A DNA stretch of 49,228 nucleotides. Source: a virus. Location: positions 1 through 49,228 of the IMG/VR virus record IMGVR_UViG_3300045258_000056; one strand, given 5' to 3'. Both the position numbers and the translations under genes were made by a program. The notes below the pieces were generated by a model. The model made no database searches, was not told the origin of the DNA, and worked only from the letters and a program-made list of their open reading frames with translations. This document shows positions 29,585 to 36,547 of the stretch, piece by piece; the stretch's first letter is position 1, and each line of letters opens with the position of its first letter.

Positions 29585-29766
29585 TGATTTTCCCCAAGGC
29601 TATTGCCGATGCAATCATGAAGCGCTCGCCATTCAAGGGGGCAAATACTGGCGTGAACATTACTGTTAACGTCACGGACGTTTCCATTGACAAGCAGCTT
29701 GCTAGGCGCATTGCCGATCACATTGCCCGACTGCCTATCAAACTGCACCAAAGGAAGTTCAGCTAG
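29584..29766 (+). CDS. Hypothetical protein of the neck region
   Basis: 60 residues from ATG 29584, sharing a base with the previous stop and with the next GTG. GVNITVNVTDVSIDKQLARR followed by a basic end. No family recognised; probably a structural accessory. Confidence 0.6.
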   Translation: MIFPKAIADAIMKRSPFKGANTGVNITVNVTDVSIDKQLARRIADHIARLPIKLHQRKFS

Positions 29767-30161
29767 TGTTCCCACCACTATTCGCCACCCTCAACGCATC
29801 CTCGCCAGTCAAGGCGGTTTTCGGCACAACTCCATTGCGCGTGTATAGCTTCGGTGACGCGCCCGCGAAAGGCGCTCCGGGCTACGCGGTTCCGTATGCC
29901 GTATTTCAGACCATCACCGGCAACCCTGAGAACAATCTCAGCACGGTGCCGGACATGGACGGCTGGCAAGTCCAGATTGACGTATTCGCTGACAAGACCT
30001 CAAGCGCAGAGGGCACGACCAATGCCCGCAATGCCGCCAAGGTCATTCGTGACGCGCTGGAGCCTGTCTGCTATGTGACTTCGTGGAACGGTGAAGGCCG
30101 CGATACCGAAACTTTGCTTTTCAGGTACAGCTTTGATGTTTCGTTCCTGACCAGCCGCTAG
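29766..30161 (+). CDS. Tail terminator (DUF3168 family)
   Basis: 131 residues from GTG 29766. FPPLFATLNASSPVKAVFG, PYAVFQTITGNPENNLS and DMDGWQVQIDVFAD are the typical DUF3168 elements. These proteins cap the tail tube and set the joining interface to the head. Confidence 0.85.
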   Translation: MFPPLFATLNASSPVKAVFGTTPLRVYSFGDAPAKGAPGYAVPYAVFQTITGNPENNLSTVPDMDGWQVQIDVFADKTSSAEGTTNARNAAKVIRDALEPVCYVTSWNGEGRDTETLLFRYSFDVSFLTSR

Positions 30162-30204
30162 TATAATCATCGGGTGGAATGGGCGTTTCAGCGCCCACCC
30201 ACCC
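30162..30204 (+). promoter_or_regulatory. TATAAT box and long hairpin before the homing nuclease
   Basis: TATAAT at 30162-30167 is a perfect -10, but no good -35 lies 16-18 nt upstream. Then GGGTGG (30172-30177) pairs with CCACCC (30199-30204), and inside it GGGCG (30181-30185) pairs with CGCCC (30192-30196) around TTTCAG. Without a U-tract this is not a clear terminator; it may be a leader structure or the junction of the inserted HNH gene. Confidence 0.35.
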
Positions 30205-30231
30205 TAACCAATCGCCCTTTCTGGAGGGGTC

Positions 30232-31113
30232 ATGGCTGATGCGGATTCTACCTTAATTCGAGTTTGTACCAAGTGCGGGTTCGGCAAGCCGCATAGCGAA
30301 TACAGCAAGACAAAGCGGACTGTCATTGGGCGCGTGTCCAAGTGCAAGGCTTGTTGTGCGGAGTATGCCAAGGTTAACCGCGCACGGATTAGCGAGCTTT
30401 CATTGGCCCGGTACCATCGGCTTTTCGGTGTGCCACAGAGGAAGGCCAGGGAGGAGGAAAGGCAAGCAAAGCGAGTTCGCAAAGATAAGCGATGCGCAAA
30501 GTGCGGCGAGACAAAGGCGGTACAGTTCTTTGCAAAATCAAAGCAGAAGATTGACGGCAGGAAGCCGTATTGCAAGGCATGTGAAAACGAGGCCAGTAGG
30601 CAACGCAGGGTAGAAGACCCCAGTACAGGACGGGCGGCTTCTGAAAGGTGGCGGCTTGCTAATATGGATAGGGTTAGAGCAACCCATCGCCGCTACTACG
30701 AAGCCAATAAAGAAAGAATTTCTGTTAGACATGCAAAGTGGAAAATTGCTAGCTCGGACAAGATCAAGGCAGCTTATGAGCGCCGGAGGCAAAGGCCCGA
30801 GTGGCGGATAAAGCGGGCGATTAGTTCAAGAATCAGGATGCTTCTAGTAGAGAAAGCGGGCCGCAAGACTGAGGAGATTATCGGTTATTCGGCCAGCGAT
30901 CTTAGGAAGCACATAGAGAAACAGTTTCTTCGCGGCATGAGTTGGAGCAACTATGGCGAGTGGCATATAGACCATATAGTTCCAGTTTCTGCTTTCAATA
31001 TCCGAGGATTTGACTTAGCTGAAATACGCCGGGCTTGGGCATTGCCAAACCTTAGGCCACTTTGGGCGAAAGACAATATCCAAAAGAGTGCTAAACGCAC
31101 TCACCTAATCTAA
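30232..31113 (+). CDS. HNH homing endonuclease-like protein
   Basis: 293 residues from ATG 30232 with GGAGGGG upstream. Two N-terminal zinc modules (CTKCGFGKPHSEYSKTK, then CKACCAEYAKVN; CAKCGETKAVQFFAKSK, then CKACENEASRQRR) precede a basic helical part and the nuclease core EWHIDHIVPVSAF, ending LPNLRPLWAKDNIQKS, a common free-standing phage homing nuclease type. It sits between tail terminator and major tail protein and has its own terminator. Base composition is lower in G+C than the flanking tail genes, which suggests insertion. Confidence 0.85.
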   Translation: MADADSTLIRVCTKCGFGKPHSEYSKTKRTVIGRVSKCKACCAEYAKVNRARISELSLARYHRLFGVPQRKAREEERQAKRVRKDKRCAKCGETKAVQFFAKSKQKIDGRKPYCKACENEASRQRRVEDPSTGRAASERWRLANMDRVRATHRRYYEANKERISVRHAKWKIASSDKIKAAYERRRQRPEWRIKRAISSRIRMLLVEKAGRKTEEIIGYSASDLRKHIEKQFLRGMSWSNYGEWHIDHIVPVSAFNIRGFDLAEIRRAWALPNLRPLWAKDNIQKSAKRTHLI

Positions 31114-31138
31114 GGCAATTCCGCCTTAGTGAAAGAGA

Positions 31139-31161
31139 GGTCGCTTAGGCGGCCTTTTTTT
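31139..31161 (+). terminator. Intrinsic terminator after the homing nuclease gene
   Basis: GGTCGC (31139-31144) pairs with GCGGCC (31149-31154) around TTAG, with one G-U pair, followed by seven T (31155-31161). A small hairpin, AAGGC/GCCTT (about 31112-31127), precedes it. Confidence 0.8.
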
Positions 31162-31213
31162 GTGGCCCGCCATTGGCGGGTTCGCTACATAACCCGTAAA
31201 TGAGGACTGCAAA

Positions 31214-31678
31214 ATGAGCATCACTAGTCAGCGCACCCAGCTTTTCGTAATTGACACTTCCAACGACTCCATCTTGCAGGTCGGTTGCCCGACCAACATT
31301 GACGGCATTGACTCCACCGTGGGGCAGAATGAAACAACCTGTCTCGGTGACTCGACCCGCACCTATATGGCTGGCCTTGCCACGCCGGGCGCGGCCACTT
31401 TCACGATCAACTTCGACCCCGCCGACGCTTCCCACGTTCGCCTGCATCAGCTCAAGGTAGCGGGAACTACGCTGACTTGGGCGGTGGGAATGTCGGACGG
31501 CACGGCGGCCCCGACCTTCTACACGAACGGCGATTTTGACCTGCCGACCTCGCGTAGCTGGATTCAGTTCAACGGCTTCATGACTTCGTACCCGTTCACC
31601 TTCGCGCTGGATACCCCGGTGACTTCCAACATCGGCATCCAGGTGTCCGGTGACCCGGTGTTGACCGTCAAGGTCTAA
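31214..31678 (+). CDS. Major tail tube protein
   Basis: 154 residues from ATG 31214. The beta-rich sequence with early ITSQRTQLFVIDTSNDSILQ, AATFTINFDPADASHVRLHQ and FNGFMTSYPFTFALDTPVTS resembles lambda gpV/HK97-type tube proteins, and it lies right before the chaperone and tape-measure genes. It should stack as hexamers along the tape measure to form the flexible tail. Confidence 0.85.
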   Translation: MSITSQRTQLFVIDTSNDSILQVGCPTNIDGIDSTVGQNETTCLGDSTRTYMAGLATPGAATFTINFDPADASHVRLHQLKVAGTTLTWAVGMSDGTAAPTFYTNGDFDLPTSRSWIQFNGFMTSYPFTFALDTPVTSNIGIQVSGDPVLTVKV

Positions 31679-31749
31679 CTTTACCGGCGCAGGTCTGGGG
31701 CGGTAACTGCCGTTCCGTTCCCGCTGCGCCACCTACTAACGGCAGAAAT

Positions 31750-32253
31750 ATGGACATTAAGCAGATTCAGTCATTCGGGGGCTTCGTTACCCGAGTCCTG
31801 TTCAAGAAAGAAATTCCCGTTCGCCGCCCGGTTCTGAAACCGGCAGAGGAATGGGCCAATCCCGACGAACCGGAAAAGACCGGCGAGTTTGTAGAGGACA
31901 CGCTGACCGCGCACGTTCGCAAGCGGTCTTCCGCCGACTTCCTTGAAATGGTGCAGGCCACCGACCGCGACAAGGCCCATATCGCCATCCTGCGCTGCAT
32001 TTGCCACGAAGACGGAACGGAAGTTTTCGAGTCCCTGGCACAGTGCAAGCAGCTAGAGGAATGGCTGTTCATCCCGCTCATGCTGGCCGTGAATGAGGTC
32101 AATCAGTTTGGCCTAAAAAACTCTCAGCCGAAGACGAGTTCTGGCACGAGCTTGCCATCGTCTTCGGGTGTACGGTCGCGGAAGCTCAAGCGCGTTGCTC
32201 CGAAGAAGAGCGATCTAACTGGCTCGCCTACCGGAACCGACGCGGCCCCCTAA
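31750..32253 (+). CDS. Tail assembly chaperone G
   Basis: 167 residues from ATG 31750. Main chaperone part with EIPVRRPVLKPAEEW and AHIAILRCICHEDGTEVFES. After codon 122 the frame meets the slippery site A AAA AAC. If no shift occurs, translation goes on into a Ser/Thr/Lys-rich tail of lower complexity and stops at 32253. Proteins of this family bind the tape measure during tail assembly. Confidence 0.85.
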   Translation: MDIKQIQSFGGFVTRVLFKKEIPVRRPVLKPAEEWANPDEPEKTGEFVEDTLTAHVRKRSSADFLEMVQATDRDKAHIAILRCICHEDGTEVFESLAQCKQLEEWLFIPLMLAVNEVNQFGLKNSQPKTSSGTSLPSSSGVRSRKLKRVAPKKSDLTGSPTGTDAAP

Positions 32254-32441
32254 ACCCGATGCTCCGCGCCGACCGGAACGCAGCGATGCTGGCCGGTTTG
32301 ATTTGCGCAGCGGCGGGGCTGAAAGGCAAAGCCGGAACCGTGCTCACCGAATCCGATTTTGACCGCTACAACCAAGACCCCAAGCCCCCTGAGGAACTGA
32401 CCGTGGAGAAGCTGATGAAAGTGTTGGGGAGGAAGGGCTAG
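31750..32441 (+). CDS. Tail assembly chaperone GT (-1 frameshift fusion)
   Basis: Predicted product of a -1 shift at 32115-32121, about 230 residues. In the -1 frame the sequence goes on as KLSAEDEFWHELAIVFGC, then SEEERSNWLAYRNRRGP and ends EELTVEKLMKVLGRKG, which looks much more protein-like than the unshifted tail. The T part alone can also be read from ATG 32259. The ratio of G to GT sets tail assembly in lambda. The stop TAG shares a base with the tape-measure GTG. Confidence 0.82.
32115..32121 (+). promoter_or_regulatory. -1 ribosomal frameshift site A AAA AAC
   Basis: The heptamer AAAAAAC is in the correct phase of the G frame (CTA AAA AAC), so both tRNAs can re-pair after slipping back one base to AAA AAA. 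It is exactly where the -1 frame becomes the likely continuation of the protein. Confidence 0.87.
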
Positions 32442-34612
32442 TGGCTTCTCGGGGACTCGGCTCACTTACGCTCGATCTCGTTCTAAAACTCGGCGGCTTC
32501 ACAGGCCCGCTTGATAAGGCCGGGCGAGAGCTTGACCAGAAAACCAGGGCTATGCAGAAACGCGCCCTTGAATTTGGCAAGCAAATCGGAACGGCACTAA
32601 AGGTAGGGCTCGGGCTAGGAACCGCTGCGCTTGGTCTCTATATCCGCAACACGATTGAAGCCGAAAAGGTGCAGGCCCAGCTAACGGCCAGAATCAATGA
32701 CACGGCGGGCGCGGCTGGACGGTCACTTCAGCAGTTGAACGCTCAGGCTGAAAAGCTGCAATCGCTGACCGTGTTTGATGATGAAAGCATTGGTTCTGCA
32801 CAAGCGGCGCTGCTGACGTTCACGCAGATTCAGGGGCTGAACTTCGACCGCACCATTGAAGCGGCTACTGACCTTGCCACGGTCATGGGAACCGACGTTG
32901 CCGATGCTGCGAAGATTCTAGGCAAGGCACTGTCTGACCCGCTGGCAGGCATTGGCGCACTCCGAAAGGCAGGCATCACCCTTACCGATGACCAGAAGCT
33001 TCTTGTTAAGCAGTTGCAGGACACGGGGGACATTGCGGGCGCACAGGGCGTTATCCTTGATGCGCTGGCCGGGAAGATGGGCACGGCTGCGGAAGCGGCA
33101 AGAAACACGCTGGGCGGCGCTCTCCAAGGATTGCAAAACTCGTTCAATAACTTGCTGGAGGGAAACGGCAGCGATGCTGGGGTCAGGGACGCGACCAAGG
33201 CGATCAATGAATTTTCCGCATCGCTGGATAGCCCCCAGGCAAAGGCTAGCGTCAGCGCCATTATCAATGCACTGGTAACCGTGGCCGGATGGGTCGGCAC
33301 AGTGGCTTCGACCTTTGTAAAAGCGGCTCAGCAAATCGGCAACACGCTCGGGCTGCTTGGTCAGTACGCTGAGGCTTTGCAAAAGGTAGGTAAGGCCGCT
33401 CTATCGGGAGATTTTGAGGGGGTCAAGGCCGCCCGTGAGAAGTTCCTGTCTGATTACCGGAACTTTGTCGAAGAAACTAGGCGTACACGGGGTGACTTTG
33501 ATGCGGTGGTTAGCGGGACTACGTCAGGTCCGACGGTAGGCCGCCGAAGCGGCCCTAATGGACCGCTGAACAGGGTCAGGGTAACCGCAAGTAATGATAC
33601 CGAGACAACCCGCGCCAATACGGGGGCCACAAAGGAAAACACAGCCGCGAAGCAATCGGCGGCGACCGCCAATAATGACTTGGCCGAAAGCATAGAACGG
33701 GCAGACAAAGCAACCGAAGACTTCAACCATCAGCTTGAGGATTTGACGGCCCAGCAAGGCGGCCCACTGGCAGAGTCTCAGCTTCGCTATCGCCGGGAAG
33801 AAGAAGCCCTCACAAAGCTGTGGTCGGAAGGAACCAGCCCCGTTGCTTCGGAGCTTGAGGAGGCCATTACTAAACTCCATCAGGCTCGGGATGCGGATGC
33901 GGAATCCATCCGCAAGGGCCTGGATACGGGCGAACAGCAGCTTAAGCAAATGCGGGATGAGCTTCAGATTTTGCAGGCAACTAGCCAAGCTGAGCGTGAC
34001 CGTATCGCCTTCAAAAAGGCCAATCCTACTGCGACGGACGCTCAGGCTAATGAGGCCGTAGGGCTTGGTGTTCAGATTGATGAAACTAAGCGGGCCATCT
34101 CGGCAATGGATGAGTTCCGGTCCAGCTTTGAAGACAACGTGGCCGACGTTATCACCGGCTCCAAGAGCATCGGGGATGCCTTCAAGAGTCTGGCCGACTC
34201 TATCATTCAGCAACTTGCTCGCATCGTGGCTCAGCAACTCAGCGCCAAGCTGTTTGGCGACATGGGCACCACGGGCGGCGGTTCTTCGGGTGGCTGGCTC
34301 GGCGCACTGTTCAGCCTGTTCGGTGGCAGCGGTTCGTCGGGCGGCGGCTTCTCAGGAAGCGCAGGCGCAGCGGGCAGCATGTTCGCCTATGCGGGCGGCA
34401 CCGATTCTGCGGCGGGCGGTCTATCTATCGTCGGTGAGCGAGGGCCGGAGATTGTCAATCTTCCCCGTGGCTCCACGGTGACCCCAAACCATAAGCTGGG
34501 ACAATCCAACGTGTTCAATATCTCCATCGCCAACGGAACTCCGCAAGTGGCCCAGCAAGTCGCTAACGAAGTGGCCCGCAAACTTTCCTTTTCTAGCCGG
34601 GGCGGACGATGA
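32441..34612 (+). CDS. Tape measure protein
   Basis: 723 residues from GTG 32441. Long helical protein with an N-terminal part (LTLDLVLKLGGFTGPLDKAG, then MQKRALEFGKQIGTALKV), a middle of coiled-coil-like repeats, and a Gly/Ser-rich C-terminal segment (GTTGGGSSGGWLGALFSLFG) ending IVGERGPEIVNLPRGSTVTP, a hallmark of tape measures. At about 0.15 nm per residue it predicts a tail of roughly 110 nm. Confidence 0.92.
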   Translation: MASRGLGSLTLDLVLKLGGFTGPLDKAGRELDQKTRAMQKRALEFGKQIGTALKVGLGLGTAALGLYIRNTIEAEKVQAQLTARINDTAGAAGRSLQQLNAQAEKLQSLTVFDDESIGSAQAALLTFTQIQGLNFDRTIEAATDLATVMGTDVADAAKILGKALSDPLAGIGALRKAGITLTDDQKLLVKQLQDTGDIAGAQGVILDALAGKMGTAAEAARNTLGGALQGLQNSFNNLLEGNGSDAGVRDATKAINEFSASLDSPQAKASVSAIINALVTVAGWVGTVASTFVKAAQQIGNTLGLLGQYAEALQKVGKAALSGDFEGVKAAREKFLSDYRNFVEETRRTRGDFDAVVSGTTSGPTVGRRSGPNGPLNRVRVTASNDTETTRANTGATKENTAAKQSAATANNDLAESIERADKATEDFNHQLEDLTAQQGGPLAESQLRYRREEEALTKLWSEGTSPVASELEEAITKLHQARDADAESIRKGLDTGEQQLKQMRDELQILQATSQAERDRIAFKKANPTATDAQANEAVGLGVQIDETKRAISAMDEFRSSFEDNVADVITGSKSIGDAFKSLADSIIQQLARIVAQQLSAKLFGDMGTTGGGSSGGWLGALFSLFGGSGSSGGGFSGSAGAAGSMFAYAGGTDSAAGGLSIVGERGPEIVNLPRGSTVTPNHKLGQSNVFNISIANGTPQVAQQVANEVARKLSFSSRGGR

Positions 34613-35214
34613 TTGAGACCCCGCTGGATGATTGCGTGGCCTATGGCTTTCAGGCCATTCCCGGCTACTTCACGCAGATTGTGGCGCTCGACAACGGCAC
34701 TGAGCAACGCAACGGAAACTGGACAAAGGCCAAGCACAAGTACACGGCCCTGTTTGCCAATTTCACGCGGGCTGAGTTCGATATTCTGCTAGATACCTTC
34801 CATGCTGCCCGTGGCTCCCTGTATGCCTTCCTGTTCAAAGACGCTTTTGACTTCTCGGCTGTCGGTGAGTCGCAAGGAACGACCCCTGGCAACAATGCCA
34901 ATGCCGTGCAACTGAGGAAGACCTACATCTTCGGCTCGTTTTCGACTCAGCGGCAAATCACCAAGCCAAAGTCGGGAACCGTGGTCATGTATCAGGACAA
35001 TGGCTCTGGCACGTTTGTCGTTAAGGCAGGAACTTACAGTACGACCACGGGCCTTTTCACGCCAACGTCCAACTGGACCTCAGGCCGCGCCCTTCGCGCC
35101 GACTTCCAGTTCTACGTTCCGGTTCGCTTTGTCGGGGATGAGTTCCCATCCAGCTTTGATGACATTGACTCTATCAACACCACAGCCGAGCTGATCGAGG
35201 TCTTCGGGGAATGA
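34609..35214 (+). CDS. Distal tail protein, DUF2460 (GTA gp12-like)
   Basis: 201 residues from ATG 34609 (ATGA overlap). MIETPLDDCVAYGFQAIPGY, then FTRAEFDILLDTFHAARGSL and YAFLFKDAFDF are the DUF2460 landmarks. It is equivalent to gp12 of gene transfer agents and forms the ring at the distal end of the tail tube. Confidence 0.87.
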   Translation: MIETPLDDCVAYGFQAIPGYFTQIVALDNGTEQRNGNWTKAKHKYTALFANFTRAEFDILLDTFHAARGSLYAFLFKDAFDFSAVGESQGTTPGNNANAVQLRKTYIFGSFSTQRQITKPKSGTVVMYQDNGSGTFVVKAGTYSTTTGLFTPTSNWTSGRALRADFQFYVPVRFVGDEFPSSFDDIDSINTTAELIEVFGE

Positions 35215-36143
35215 AAACGATTCCCTCGCAGCTTCTCGCGCACCTTCAGCTCCCGGCTATCACGACCTGTCTTTTGACCAAGGTGGAGTGTGTCGGCACC
35301 TATGAAGGCACCATTCTAGGATTCACAAACCTAGACATTGATGTGACCTATGCTGATGACCCCGCACTGGTGGACTCCAACGGTCAGCCGATTGCCATTG
35401 TCTATCAGGCAGAGAATGGATTTGTCGCCCGCAGGCTGGCTCAGACTTCTACGGTGTCCGGCAATCAGACCGTGGACAACTCGGAACTGGATGGCGTTAT
35501 CTCCCCCAGCGGTATCACCGAAGCAATGGTGCGCTCTGGCCTGTTCGATTCGGCCAAGGTCACGATCTACCGAGTGAACTATGAAGACTTGACCCCAGGT
35601 AGGCATGAGATTGTCGCCTATGGCCGTGCAGGTGAAACAACCTATTCCGAATCCGGCTGGCGCACTGAGTTCCGCTCGCTGTCTCAGCTACTCACCCAGC
35701 CCATTAGTCAGCCCTACTCCCTAACCTGTCGGGCGCAGTTTGGCGATGCGCGATGCAAAAAGGTTTTCGTGTGGACAAATGGAACCGTGTCTGCCGTTGG
35801 CGCGGAGGTTGACCGGGAGTTTGAGGATGCCACGCTTTCTGCCGCTGATGGTTTCTACACCGTGGGCGTTGTGCAATGGCTGACAGGCTTGAATGCAGGC
35901 GCGGAAATGGAAGTGGATGTGTTCGCCGTCACGTCTGCCGGTGCGGACTTTGCCCTCTCGCTGGGTATGCCCTTTGCCATTCACGTTGGCGATACCTATC
36001 GCGTCCGCCAAGACTGCGGAAAGACCTTCGCGGAATGGTGCCGGGACACCCATGCCAATACTGACAACTTCCGGGGAGAAAACCTAATCCCCGTGGACGG
36101 AACCGCGCTAGTTCCCGGCGCTGAAATCAAGAGGGCGCGATGA
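35211..36143 (+). CDS. Baseplate hub protein, DUF2163 (GTA gp13-like)
   Basis: 310 residues from ATG 35211. MKTIPSQLLAHLQLPAITTC, later RRLAQTSTVSGNQTVDNSEL, LLTQPISQPYSLTCRAQFGD with a Cys (ARCKKV) and the Cys-containing end QDCGKTFAEWCRDTHANT are typical of DUF2163/BR0599 proteins. In the GTA tail the related gp13 binds iron-sulphur through Cys residues; several Cys are kept here. Confidence 0.87.
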   Translation: MKTIPSQLLAHLQLPAITTCLLTKVECVGTYEGTILGFTNLDIDVTYADDPALVDSNGQPIAIVYQAENGFVARRLAQTSTVSGNQTVDNSELDGVISPSGITEAMVRSGLFDSAKVTIYRVNYEDLTPGRHEIVAYGRAGETTYSESGWRTEFRSLSQLLTQPISQPYSLTCRAQFGDARCKKVFVWTNGTVSAVGAEVDREFEDATLSAADGFYTVGVVQWLTGLNAGAEMEVDVFAVTSAGADFALSLGMPFAIHVGDTYRVRQDCGKTFAEWCRDTHANTDNFRGENLIPVDGTALVPGAEIKRAR

Positions 36144-36547
36144 GACTGGATGAAGCCGCACAGAAGTACATGGGCATCCGGTTTCAGCACCAGGGCCGAA
36201 ACCCTGAGTTCGGCATTGACTGTATTGGACTCCTGTTTCTTTCCGCCACCGATTGCGGACTCAGCACTGAGGCCGACATAAAGGGATACAGCCGCACGCC
36301 GTCTAACGGCATGCTTGAAGGCGGATTGCGGAAAGCCTTTGGCAATCCTGTCCCCGGCCCCATCCAAGCAGGCGATGTGGTCAGCATTGACTACCTAGGC
36401 GCTACGCGGCACGTAGGCATCATTTGCAACCATCCCAAAGGACTGAGCTTGCTTCATACCAACATGGCCTTGGGCGAAGTCACAGAGGCCCTAGTGGATG
36501 CCAAATGGCTAAAGCGCATCACTGGCATTTATAGGCCGAATCTCTAA
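36140..36547 (+). CDS. NlpC/P60-like cell-wall peptidase (GTA gp14-like)
   Basis: 135 residues from ATG 36140. Cysteine peptidase of the NlpC/P60 group: Cys28 in FGIDCIGLL and His91 in RHVGII as the catalytic pair, with a third polar residue probably His98 or His106. It should cut peptidoglycan cross-links during DNA entry. Position between DUF2163 and the hub gene is the same as in GTA clusters. Confidence 0.85.
   Translation: MRLDEAAQKYMGIRFQHQGRNPEFGIDCIGLLFLSATDCGLSTEADIKGYSRTPSNGMLEGGLRKAFGNPVPGPIQAGDVVSIDYLGATRHVGIICNHPKGLSLLHTNMALGEVTEALVDAKWLKRITGIYRPNL

Noticed and set aside
32830-34237. Long minus-strand ORFs opposite the tape measure gene
   Set aside because: They are shadows of the tape-measure reading frame with no domain patterns or operon context.
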